From: Micromonospora inyonensis
GTDB taxonomy: Bacteria; Actinomycetota; Actinomycetes; Mycobacteriales; Micromonosporaceae
Length of the DNA: 64,000 bases
NCBI RefSeq assembly: GCF_900091415.1
Contig: NZ_FMHU01000002.1
Span: 3,410,001 to 3,474,000, forward strand
Direction of reading: 5' to 3'
In this document: positions 1 to 7,353 of the stretch, in pieces
How the letters are laid out: each line of letters opens with the position of its first letter
Numbering within the stretch: the first letter of the stretch is position 1
Translations under genes and position numbers: made by a program
The notes under the pieces: generated by a model
Database searches by the model: none
What the model was told of the DNA's origin: nothing
Seen by the model: only the letters and a program-made list of their open reading frames with translations

Positions 1-1
1 C

Positions 2-166
2 GACGTGATGATCGTCTACGCCGCCGCCCGCCGGGGGCGACGGCTGGCCGTGCTGCTCGCCGCGGCCGACGGACTCGACAACGACTGGGACATCCTCTCC
101 GCCCGCGACCTCAGTGACGTGGAGGCCAAGCGCTACGAGGACGCCGTGCGGAGATCGCGCCGATGA
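2..166 (+). CDS. C-terminal end of a small BrnT/RelE-like toxin candidate (partial)
   Basis: This is the last 54 codons of a gene that begins before the window. The visible tail has two hydrophobic strands (VMIVYAAA, LAVLLAAA), then a phrase like ILSARDLSDVEAKRYE and an Arg-rich end. The 'ISAR...E..RYE' style ending is what I know from BrnT-type and related small toxins. The stop lies 13 bases before the ATG of a ribbon-helix-helix gene. Toxin first and antitoxin second is the BrnT/BrnA order. Only the tail is present, so no catalytic residue can be checked and the family is an inference. Confidence 0.45.
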   Translation, partial: DVMIVYAAARRGRRLAVLLAAADGLDNDWDILSARDLSDVEAKRYEDAVRRSRR

Positions 167-179
167 GGAGGCCGGGACG

Positions 180-491
180 ATGAACCGCGACGACGCGACC
201 AGGCAGTTCCACGAGGGCGGCGACCGGCTCGCCGAACTGGTCGACGACGGTCAGCCGGCCCGGCTGCCGACGCCGGACACCGACGTGCCGATGGTCAGCC
301 GCTCGGTCCGACTGCCCCTGGAGACGTACGAACGGGTCCGGGCCGCAGCCGAGGCCCGGGGGCTCGGGGTCACCACGCTGATGCGGCAGTGGATCGAGGC
401 CGGCCTGGCCGACCTGGACGACTCGGCGACGGTCTCCCTCGCCGACGTCCGGCGGGCCCTCGCCGCGCTCGCCCAGCCCACCGCCGCCTGA
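180..491 (+). CDS. Ribbon-helix-helix (CopG/BrnA-like) antitoxin candidate
   Basis: A 103-residue protein likely to bind DNA and neutralise the upstream toxin. Residues about 40-75 (SVRLPLETYERVRAAA, then TTLMRQWIEAGL) fit a ribbon-helix-helix fold: one beta strand followed by two helices. The acidic, flexible first 35 residues could be the toxin-binding part. I chose the ATG at 180 because GAGGAGG lies 7-13 bases upstream. The gene follows the toxin-like reading frame by 13 bases, so the two are probably one transcript under autoregulation. The partner family is uncertain; the RHH fold is fairly clear. Confidence 0.6.
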   Translation: MNRDDATRQFHEGGDRLAELVDDGQPARLPTPDTDVPMVSRSVRLPLETYERVRAAAEARGLGVTTLMRQWIEAGLADLDDSATVSLADVRRALAALAQPTAA

Positions 492-615
492 TCCCACCCG
501 CAGCCACCCGCCCGGATCGCCCGGTCGCCGGATCCGGCGACAGCGGACCGCCGGCCGGGCCGGCGGCGGGGGTGCGCCGTCCGCACCGCCGACGGCCGGG
601 TGCACCGAAGCTGGT

Positions 616-1191
616 TCAGCCTTTCGCCGCCCGGGCCGCCGCCTTCTGCTGCTGCTTGTACTCCCGGACCCGGCGCAGCGACGCCACGTCGGTGATGTCG
701 GCCACCGACCGGTACGCGTCCGCGTCGCCGTACCCGCCGGCCGCCTCCCGCCAGCCCGTCGGGTGGACGTCGAAGCGCTTGCCGAGCAGGGCCAGGAAGA
801 TCTGCGCCTTCTGCCGGCCGAAACCGGGCAGGTCGGTGAGGCGGCGCAGCAGCTGCGCACCGTCGGCGACGCCGGTCCAGATCCGGGCGGCATCCCCGTC
901 GTACCGCTCGACGAGCACCCGGCACACCTCCTGCACCCGGGCCGCCATCGCCTTCGGGAACCGGTGCAGGGCCGGCGGCCGGGCGAAGACCTCGACCAGC
1001 GCCTCCGGGTCGTACGCCGCCAACTCCCGGGCGTCCGGAGTGTGTCCCAGCCGCTCGGCCAGCACGTACGGCGAGGTGAACGCCTTCTCCAGCGGAATCT
1101 GCTGGTCCAGGACCATGCCGACCAGCAGGGCCAGCGGATCGTCGTTGAGCAGCCGGTTGGCCTCGGGGTCGATGGGCAGCGAGAGCGTCAT
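616..1191 (-). CDS. HhH-GPD family base-excision DNA repair protein
   Basis: A 191-residue protein of the HhH-GPD glycosylase superfamily. It opens with the family phrase LLVGMVLDQQIPLEKAF and has the helix-hairpin-helix LTDLPGFGRQKAQIFLALLGKRF at about residues 128-150, which grips the DNA backbone. The expected catalytic Asp after the hairpin is not obvious, because the segment reads DVHPTGW; many actinobacterial members annotated 'HhH-GPD-type base excision DNA repair protein' look like this. The start is the ATG at 1191, with a second in-frame ATG at 1200 also possible (AGGATGAGG precedes). It stands alone on the minus strand, and the damage substrate cannot be read from the sequence. Confidence 0.75.
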   Translation of the reverse strand: MTLSLPIDPEANRLLNDDPLALLVGMVLDQQIPLEKAFTSPYVLAERLGHTPDARELAAYDPEALVEVFARPPALHRFPKAMAARVQEVCRVLVERYDGDAARIWTGVADGAQLLRRLTDLPGFGRQKAQIFLALLGKRFDVHPTGWREAAGGYGDADAYRSVADITDVASLRRVREYKQQQKAAARAAKG

Positions 1192-1354
1192 ACGCCTCAT
1201 CCTGCCCGGCCGGGCCATGCCGGCCGACGCGACGTACCGGAGACGACCTGTGGCCCGGGTATCGGTCCTGCAAACCGGCACCGGCACCCGGGGCCACTCC
1301 ATCGCCCTCGGCTTCGACCGCATCCGGCGCGGCGCAAGCGCTCCACAGGCTTGA

Positions 1355-1668
1355 CATCTCCCCCAGCTGAAGCAGGGGGATTCAACCCTCGCGGGTTGAG
1401 CTTTCTGCTTCACCGACCACAGCCGACCCGGAACACCGGCAAGGGACGGTGTACCGCCCATCGGTCTTACACAGTCTCCACAGACGTCACTTCCCGCCAG
1501 CCCGGCGGTAGGCCCGACCGGTTTGGTTGTCACCGGCCGAGCGCACGGAGATTACCACGTGTGTCCAGTCGCGCACCGCAGGTACCTGACGCCTGTTCGC
1601 CTTGGCGGCGAACCGGCTTTCCCTGTCCTGCTCCACAGGCGATCCGTTTCCTCCCCCGCCTGAAGGCG
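1355..1668. mobile_element. IS200/IS605 (TnpB-type) end remnant, no transposase
   Basis: About 310 bases without a credible gene are bounded by two stem-loops sharing a TGAA tetraloop. The first is CCCCC-A-GC-TGAA-GC-A-GGGGG near 1361-1381, the second CGCC-TGAA-GGCG at 1657-1668. Subterminal hairpins of this kind mark the ends of IS200/IS605 elements and their palindrome-associated derivatives. The wording between them resembles, from memory, sequence flanking TnpB genes in streptomycetes; I cannot verify this here. No tnpA or tnpB is present. The right hairpin loses the longer stem I would expect exactly where DUF262 coding sequence begins, suggesting a deletion junction there. Confidence 0.5.
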
Positions 1669-3174
1669 CCGCCGTTTCAACGCGCGTTCAAGTGGGAGGC
1701 AGCGGACATCGTCAAGCTCTTCGACAGCCTGCTGCGCGGATTCCCCATCGGCAATCTCCTCCTCTGGCGTCGCCCGGCTCCCGCTCAGCGGCTGCAGGTC
1801 GGCCCGCTCTCGATAGCCGCTCCGGAATCCGCCTCGGCGCTCTGGGTCGTAGACGGGCAGCAACGCATCGTGTCGCTCGTCGGCGCCTTGACCCAGGCCA
1901 ACCAGTCAGTTGATCCCCGTTTCCGGGTGCACCTCGATCTGGACACCGGCGAATTCCACACTGCCGGGAGCCGTCAGCAACCTCCCCGATCCTGGGTGCC
2001 GGTCAGTTCTCTGCTCGACACCGCCGTGCTCCTGCGCTGGATGCGGGACAACTCCGGCTGGCTGACCGAGCCTCAGCTGACGCTTGCCGATCAGGCCGCC
2101 AAGGCGATTCGCGAGTACCAGATTCCGACATACGTGGTTAGTTCAGGGGATGAGAGCGCCCTGCTGGAGATCTTCACCCGCATGAACACCACAGGCAAAC
2201 GACTGACCAAGTCAGAGGTCTTTCAAGCCCTGCATGCCGGCGCGGTGGCGGAGGATCTCACTACGCTACACGGTTTGGGGCGCCTCTCAGCAGAACTCGG
2301 CTTCGGCACCATCGATGACAGGCTGGCTCTCCGCTGCATCCTGGCTTTTCGCGGCGGTGATGTCTTCCGGGAGGACTTCCGGCAGGAGTTCGCACCAGGG
2401 GACGATCCCGCCGAAGTACTGCGCGAGGTGGCCGGAGCGCTCGGGGATGCGGTGCGCTTCCTACGCGGCGGCTGCGGCATCCCGCACATCAAGCTACTGC
2501 CCTACTCACATGTTCTACCGACGATGGTGCGCTTTGTCCGACTACACGGGGTGCCGGAACATCGCTGCGCGACACTGCTTCGGCGATGGGTTTGGAGGAG
2601 CGCAGTGGCCGGCACCCGTGCGCGGGGAATCAGCGTCGCGGACATCCGGAACCAAGTGGCCGCAGTAGACGTACCGGATCCGCTGGACGCGGCCACCGAA
2701 CTTCTCAAGCGTGTGCAGCCGTTTCCCGAGTTCACGCCGGAGCTTGACAAGATCCACTTCAATCACGCGATGACGAAGATCAACGCCCTTGGTCTCCTGT
2801 CAGCCGAACCCCGCGATCCGACCACCGGGGAACTACTCGATGTCGCCCGAATGTTGGATCATGGCAGCCCGCTGCGGCCGCTTCTGAGCCAGCAAGGACT
2901 TCCACTGTCAGACACCATCGGAAATCGCCTCGTCCTGCCGCCTGGCGAACGTACACAGCCACGTGAACTGGCATCCGCCTCCACCTCTGTTGCTACGAGC
3001 CATCTCATTGACGAGGAAGGACAAGGTCTCCTCCTGAGGGGCAAGTGGAGTGACTTCGTCCACCACCGGAGCGCCGCTTGCTCAAGAGCCATCGCAACGC
3101 ACGTCGATCAGATGGCCGAGTGGGGTGCCCGAGATGGCCGCGCCCTGGCCGATATTCTCCGTTCGGCCGCCTGA
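1561..3174 (+). CDS. DUF262 (GmrSD/ParB-like) protein, 5' end replaced
   Basis: The recognisable domain starts at about 1669 with PPFQRAFKW, the DUF262 'P.FQR.F.W' opening, then FDSLLRGFPIGNLLLW, the diagnostic DGQQR motif, and RMNTTGKRLTKSEVF. DUF262 is a ParB-like fold found in GmrS-type restriction and other defence proteins that use nucleotides and can cut DNA. No C-terminal HNH (DUF1524) motif is visible. The roughly 20-40 residues that normally precede the FQR motif are missing. Coding sequence runs straight out of the IS200/IS605-like remnant, and GTG 1561 inside that remnant is the nearest usable start, without a good ribosome site. Its stop is one base from the hipA start. Codon use is less GC-biased than the backbone. 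Confidence 0.7.
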   Translation: MSSRAPQVPDACSPWRRTGFPCPAPQAIRFLPRLKAPPFQRAFKWEAADIVKLFDSLLRGFPIGNLLLWRRPAPAQRLQVGPLSIAAPESASALWVVDGQQRIVSLVGALTQANQSVDPRFRVHLDLDTGEFHTAGSRQQPPRSWVPVSSLLDTAVLLRWMRDNSGWLTEPQLTLADQAAKAIREYQIPTYVVSSGDESALLEIFTRMNTTGKRLTKSEVFQALHAGAVAEDLTTLHGLGRLSAELGFGTIDDRLALRCILAFRGGDVFREDFRQEFAPGDDPAEVLREVAGALGDAVRFLRGGCGIPHIKLLPYSHVLPTMVRFVRLHGVPEHRCATLLRRWVWRSAVAGTRARGISVADIRNQVAAVDVPDPLDAATELLKRVQPFPEFTPELDKIHFNHAMTKINALGLLSAEPRDPTTGELLDVARMLDHGSPLRPLLSQQGLPLSDTIGNRLVLPPGERTQPRELASASTSVATSHLIDEEGQGLLLRGKWSDFVHHRSAACSRAIATHVDQMAEWGARDGRALADILRSAA

Positions 3175-3175
3175 C

Positions 3176-4383
3176 ATGAACCACTGGACGGTCGCCGAGG
3201 TGCGACTCCACGGTCGTCGGGTCGGCGAGTTGCGTTACCGCCAGGGCGGGTCCGAGTTCCACTACGAGGACGACCTCTCCCGACCAGACCATCAGGTACT
3301 GGGCCAGGTGTTTGAGGATGCCCCACGGATCGTCCGACGGGAACGAGTAGGGGTACCTTCCTGGTTTGCCAACCTTTTACCCGAAGGCGCCTTGCGTCGA
3401 CAAATCGTGCGCGAACTCGGTGGCGGAAACGTGGGGAACTTCACCCTACTGCTCCGGGTCGGTAGCGATCTTCCCGGAGCGGTCACCGTACACGGGAATC
3501 AGGAACCTTTCGACGACCGCATGCCGGATGACCTCGACGACGTCCCCTCGGACCACCCGTTGCGACATTCGCTGGCCGGAGTACAGCTCAAATATTCGAT
3601 ATCAGCAAGCCGACTCGCGATTTCAGCGAGCGGCGATGGAGGTTGGTGGATCGTCAAGCTTCCAGACCAGGCTCTTCGGAACCTACCGACCAACGAATAC
3701 CTCACCATGCGGTGGCTCAACGCTGCCGGACTTCCGGTGCCTGACGTACACCTCCTGCCTGCCAAGGACGTAGCTAGCCTTCCGGATGGAATGGTCGACG
3801 CCACGGATCCGGTTTATGTGATCAACCGATTCGATCGCACTGCGACGGGCCGAATACACGTGGAGGACTTCGCTCAGGTCGCCGACGTCGATCCAAAGTT
3901 CAAGTACAGCGAGTCGGGAGTTTCCTACGACACGCTCGCCACCGCGATCCGACAGCTAACCGGCCACGCCGGTTATGAGGAATTCGTCCGTCGGCTGGTC
4001 GCCATGTTGATCGTCGGCAACACTGACGCACATCTGAAGAACTGGGCGATCCTCTACCCGGATGGCCGCACCCCAAGGTTGGCTCCGGTCTACGACTTCC
4101 ACTCTCTCACCGTCTACCAGCCCTACCGTATGCGACGCTCGCCCTGAGCCTGAACGGAGAGACGCTGCCGTCAGCGATCACGTTGGACGACTTCCGGCGG
4201 ATGGCAGAACGCGCCGACTCGGACCCGGACCGGACGGTCGAAATCGTGCTCGGGACCGTCACCCGGCTCCGCGACGCGTGGAGCGGCGGGCTGTCCAGCG
4301 AGGCGACGAAGCGGTTCGCGGCTCTCGCCGAGCACTACGCACGGCGTCTCGACACGCTCCCCGTGGCTAGAGGAGTGTTCTGA
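3176..4383 (+). pseudogene. hipA: HipA-family Ser/Thr kinase, frameshifted near its C-terminus
   Basis: This is a HipA-like kinase toxin of about 402 residues once the frame is corrected. It has the N-terminal HipA subdomain, the Ser-bearing SLAGVQLKYSIS loop, the ATP-lysine WWIVKLP, the catalytic NTDAHLKNW and the metal-binding APVYDF. HipA kinases phosphorylate targets such as glutamyl-tRNA synthetase and are normally held by HipB. After QPYR (about 4128) the frame runs into a stop at 4145-4147. The rest (YATLALSLNGETLP through TLPVARGVF) continues in another frame to the stop at 4383. A single missing base near 4127-4130 explains it. No hipB is present; the coupled upstream partner is the DUF262 gene. 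Confidence 0.85.
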
Positions 4384-4821
4384 GCCGGGTGCCAGGCTGG
4401 CCATGTTCCTCGGCAGGGCAGGATGGCGAGGTGGACGAACACGACATGCTGCTCTCCCCTACCGGGATCGACCGGTTGCGCACCGCGCTGACCAGCGCCG
4501 GTTTCACCGCCACCGGCGTCGCCGCCCGCCTCGGGCCGCAGGCCACCGCCGCGATGGGCCGCAACGACTACCGGGCCGCCCTGCGCGCGACCGAGGACCG
4601 GGACCGGCTCGGCACGCTGATCCGCCTGTTCATCTGCGAGCAGACCGAGCCGGCGGCGCCGGTCGCCGCCGCCCTCGCGCCGCTGACCGTGGCGGAGGCC
4701 CTCGACGCCGGGCTCGTCGAGCCGTACGGCGACGGCCTGCGCGCCGGCATCGACCTGGAGCCGTACGGGGACGACTGGTGGATGCTCGCCGACCTGCCGG
4801 CCAGCGCCCGGCCCGGTCCGC
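4340..4821. repeat. 482-bp perfect direct repeat, left copy
   Basis: Every base of 4340-4821 equals 8420-8901, an offset of 4080. The unit contains the last 41 coding bases and stop of hipA, the short intergenic stretch and the first 391 bases of the methyltransferase gene from its GTG. Outside the unit the sequences diverge at once: CGAGCC against CTGCAC on the right, and CTACG against CTACC on the left. Perfect identity implies a recent duplication, or an assembly join across a repeat. Confidence 0.97.
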
Positions 4822-5204
4822 GAGCCGGTACCCGCCGAGGTACCGGCACCACCGGCCACCTTCCCAGTACCGGTGCCAGCCGGCGCGAAGGTACTGCCGA
4901 TCGCCCCCCGGGCCCGAAGGCACCGCCCAAGAAGGTACCGGCCCTGGTCACGGCGGTACCCGTCCCCCGCAGAAGGGCGACACCGCCGGCTGGCACCGCT
5001 GCGGGTACCGGCACCCGGGTCGACGTCAGCGGGGACGAGGAGCTGAAGAAGGTACTGCTCGACCCGAAGGCGGTACCCCGGAAGCCGAACGGCACGGTAC
5101 CGGTGAAGGTCGCGGCGAAGGTACTGGGTACCGGCCCCGACCGGGCGCGGCGTCTACTCGACGAGCTGAACCTGCGGGAGCCGAAGGTGCCGGTACCTGC
5201 GTAA
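4431..5204 (+). CDS. Chimeric ORF: truncated methyltransferase N-terminus fused to a foreign tail
   Basis: The first 130 codons duplicate the DUF7059-type N-terminal domain of the methyltransferase at 8511. At 4822 the frame passes without a stop into unrelated sequence. The tail is Pro/Thr/Arg-rich and then becomes protein-like: DEELKKVLLDPKAVPRKP, followed by VAAKVLGTGPDRARRLLDEL, which looks like a helix-turn-helix. That ending reminds me of C-termini of transfer or replication proteins from actinobacterial integrative elements; this is an impression only. No methyltransferase catalytic domain is present. The early tail reads more naturally in another frame (EPVPAEVPAPP), so the donor gene was probably fused out of frame at first. 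It is unlikely to be functional. Confidence 0.6.
   Translation: MDEHDMLLSPTGIDRLRTALTSAGFTATGVAARLGPQATAAMGRNDYRAALRATEDRDRLGTLIRLFICEQTEPAAPVAAALAPLTVAEALDAGLVEPYGDGLRAGIDLEPYGDDWWMLADLPASARPGPRAGTRRGTGTTGHLPSTGASRREGTADRPPGPKAPPKKVPALVTAVPVPRRRATPPAGTAAGTGTRVDVSGDEELKKVLLDPKAVPRKPNGTVPVKVAAKVLGTGPDRARRLLDELNLREPKVPVPA
4825..5202. repeat. GGTAC-rich segment
   Basis: Within about 380 bases the pentamer GGTAC occurs roughly a dozen times, often as the palindrome GGTACC or as GGTACTG. In sequence of this base composition fewer than one is expected. The spacing is irregular and the flanks differ, so this is neither a tandem repeat nor a CRISPR array. In protein terms it produces GT, KV and VP pairs. 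The density stops at the stop codon of the ORF. Confidence 0.75.
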
Positions 5205-5247
5205 GGTGAGGCGGGCCAGCCATCAATCTCAAGCTGCCTGCTGGGCA

Positions 5248-6021
5248 CTATCCGCGACGATGGGCTGCCCACTCGCCGGTCCAGGCCGCAAGGTCATGCA
5301 CCCATATCTCGCTGCTCTGCCGAGCCTTGGCCGACCACTTCGAGGCGTTCCTCGATGCGAAGTCGTCCAAGGCTCGGCGGTCGGTCGCGGCCCAGGCCGC
5401 AAACTGCGCCAGCCACTCCTCCGCCTGCCCGGGGGCATGGCCGCTGCCGATGAGCCACTGGGCGAGCAGCGCGAGTTCGAGCCACGGGGCCGCCCGGGTT
5501 GCCCACGCCCAGTCGACGATCCGCAGGCCACTTGCAGTCATGATCAGGTTGGCTGGGTTGAGATCGGAGTGGACGAGATTCCCGCCGTCCATCGCCGGAT
5601 GCGAGAACCCGACGCGGGCCGAAGGGGTGAACCATGTCCCGTCTGGCGCTGGGGTTTCTTGGAGCCCTTTCAAGGTCACTCCCAGCAGGTCCAGATCGGG
5701 GCTGCCAGGAGAGAGGTCGGGGTGGGGGCCGACCAGATGTTCGACCCCCACCACCAGCCAGTCGTCAACCTGGAAGTGCCACAGCACTTCAGGCGGGTAC
5801 CACGCGACCGCCCTGGTTGCCGCCAGCTCGTAGCGCAGTGACCGGGCGCTCAAGTCGCCAGAGGCCGCCTTGACGAAGACCTTGCCGTCAGGGCCGGTGA
5901 CAGTCGAAGCGATCTCCGCGTGATTGCCGCTCGGAGCCGGGTACACGTCGATGATGCCGCCGACCCGTTCGGAAACCTCCGCCGTGACGGCGTCGGGCAG
6001 AGCGGTCCACTCACTGCGCAT
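5248..6021 (-). CDS. Aminoglycoside phosphotransferase-like (APH) kinase
   Basis: A 257-residue protein of the APH/choline-kinase fold. It has GKVFVKAAS, with a candidate ATP-binding Lys, at about residue 50, the catalytic loop HSDLNPANLIM at about 151-161, and IVDWAWAT in place of the metal-binding DFG-like motif. These residues are all in place, so it is probably an active small-molecule kinase. Its substrate cannot be told and resistance should not be assumed. The ATG at 6021 has GAAAGG upstream. It is the second gene of a minus-strand pair, 16 bases behind the gene ending at 6038, inside the DNA flanked by the 482-bp repeats. Confidence 0.75.
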   Translation of the reverse strand: MRSEWTALPDAVTAEVSERVGGIIDVYPAPSGNHAEIASTVTGPDGKVFVKAASGDLSARSLRYELAATRAVAWYPPEVLWHFQVDDWLVVGVEHLVGPHPDLSPGSPDLDLLGVTLKGLQETPAPDGTWFTPSARVGFSHPAMDGGNLVHSDLNPANLIMTASGLRIVDWAWATRAAPWLELALLAQWLIGSGHAPGQAEEWLAQFAAWAATDRRALDDFASRNASKWSAKARQSSEIWVHDLAAWTGEWAAHRRG

Positions 6022-6037
6022 GGGTTACCTTTCGCTA

Positions 6038-6529
6038 CTACTTACCTTCTCCGGGCATGGGCGGGTTCGGCGGGCAGCACGATTCCGCCTCGCCGGCCCA
6101 GAATTCCATCTCGACCCGGTACCCGGTCGCATGCAGCGCCGCGAGCGTGAAGGTTACGGCGGTGCCGTCCATCATCCCCTCGGTGAGGATGGGGATGTGG
6201 TGGACAAAGCCGCCTGCGATCTGCTCGCAGGCTGCGGCGTATGGCACGGTGTGCTGCAACACGGAGTGCCACACCGCGTCCACGGGGAGAGTCGGCACGA
6301 CGCGGCCGATCGACCCGTCCGGCAGCGGCATCCCGAAGTCCGGGTTCCCCACGTTGTCGGCGTGCGCCTTCAGGAACACGAGGAATTGCTCGACGGCCCG
6401 CTCTGCGTAGGCCCGGGTGACGTGCCGGTCGGCGGCGAAGTAGTCGACCAGCTTGCTGAACACCTCGGGCGTGACGAGGGTTCGGGGATCGGAGGCGATC
6501 GTGGTCGATCTGTCTGCGGTGATAGTCAC
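6038..6529 (-). CDS. Uncharacterised protein with D-x-VWH...C...HH pattern
   Basis: A 163-residue protein with no confident function. The centre carries LPVDAVWHSVLQHT, then YAAACEQIAGGFVHHIP. This VWH-x-C-x-HHxP spacing resembles small 'glycine-rich domain-containing' proteins and could bind a metal. A Cys pair sits in the acidic, Pro-rich tail (ESCCPPNPP). The start is GTG 6529 with a strong AAGGAGAAG ribosome site. It is co-directional with and 16 bases ahead of the APH-like kinase, so the two probably act together, for example as acceptor and kinase; that is speculation. Confidence 0.6.
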   Translation of the reverse strand: MTITADRSTTIASDPRTLVTPEVFSKLVDYFAADRHVTRAYAERAVEQFLVFLKAHADNVGNPDFGMPLPDGSIGRVVPTLPVDAVWHSVLQHTVPYAAACEQIAGGFVHHIPILTEGMMDGTAVTFTLAALHATGYRVEMEFWAGEAESCCPPNPPMPGEGK

Positions 6530-6691
6530 GGCTTCTCCTTCAACCTGTGCAGTCAGCGCGGCACTGGGTTCGCGCCGCGTGCGGGGGCGAAGCCCCTGCT
6601 TCCATGTCTGTCCGTCAATGATCGTCAGGTGGGGCCGGCTTGCGGCGGTGTTGAGCCGGCGGACCCCTCACCCTCGGGGCGCGGTCGCGGC

Positions 6692-6907
6692 TCATCGGGC
6701 CCTGGCCCAATGCGTGAAGCGGCCATATAGGTCGACCTCGTGGTCCGGGTTGAGCTGGCGTAGCTGCCCTTCCGCCTCGATCGCCAACGCGCCAAGGTAG
6801 ACCAGCAGGGAGACCCGGTTGCCCTCGTACTCAGCGAGCAGGGACAGGCGTGCCGGTTGGCAGGGCCACTCCGCGCCACAGTTGCGGCACCTCCAGAGCG
6901 GACGCAT
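6692..6907 (-). CDS. Small CxxC zinc-binding-type protein
   Basis: A 71-residue protein beginning MRPLWRCRNCGAEWPC and containing ARLSLLAEYEGNRVSLLVYLGALAIEA. The C-x2-C-x4-PC cluster suggests a metal site. Many actinobacterial genomes carry such 70-80 residue proteins next to XRE/DUF397 genes, often loosely labelled 'flavin reductase'; no flavin site is visible here. An ATG at 6940 in the same frame would add 11 residues. I prefer 6907 because homologues I know start with the MRxPLW phrase. Neither start has a good ribosome site. Confidence 0.55.
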   Translation of the reverse strand: MRPLWRCRNCGAEWPCQPARLSLLAEYEGNRVSLLVYLGALAIEAEGQLRQLNPDHEVDLYGRFTHWARAR

Positions 6908-6940
6908 CGCCACGTGCGGGATGGCTCGCCGAGGTCTCAT

Positions 6941-7353
6941 CGCCCTTGCCGCCCGCGCCCTCGGCTCTCCTGGGCGAGCGTCAGCCTGCCGACCCGGCCA
7001 ACCTGAAGATCTGGGAACATGTATGTCCGCTCGGCCGCCCAGTCAGGCAGAGATTGCCGCGATTCGCGCTTCGGCGACATCGGCTCGGCCACTCGGTCTA
7101 GACGGAACCTCGGGATACGCACGTCGACTCACCTCGAAACTTGGAGAGGGGCCGCCCCGCCGGGTGGTTAGGCGGCCTCTGGCCGAAGCTCACCCCAGCC
7201 CTCCCTGGCGTGAAGTAAGCCCGCATGCATGACAGTCTGGTTAGGACAGGGCTACCGTCGGAAGCCATTGGCGCTGGCTGCGGCGGCATCCTGCTGCCCG
7301 GCCCTTGCCTCTGGCGAGGCCCTGGCGATCTTGGCGAGAATCCTGGAGGAACC
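6941..7353. other. Gene-free 413-bp stretch in the cargo
   Basis: No reading frame with protein-like composition was found on either strand. It separates the minus-strand small gene from the plus-strand XRE gene, so it should hold divergent promoters; the only one I can propose is listed at 7232-7260. Confidence 0.5.
7232..7260 (+). promoter_or_regulatory. Candidate promoter for the XRE regulator gene
   Basis: TGACAG at 7232-7237 and TACCGT at 7255-7260 are 17 bases apart, matching a primary-sigma promoter layout with a moderate -10. The GTG start lies 94 bases downstream. This rests on pattern matching only. Confidence 0.3.

Noticed and set aside
763..1560. Upstream extension of the DUF262 reading frame over the HhH-GPD gene
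   Set aside because: The frame is open only because it is antisense to the GC-rich HhH-GPD gene and crosses the transposon-like remnant. The protein there is Arg/Pro-rich without domain character.
4825..5202. CRISPR-like or tandem repeat array
   Set aside because: The repeated word is only five to six bases with irregular spacing inside an open reading frame; there are no spacers of uniform length.
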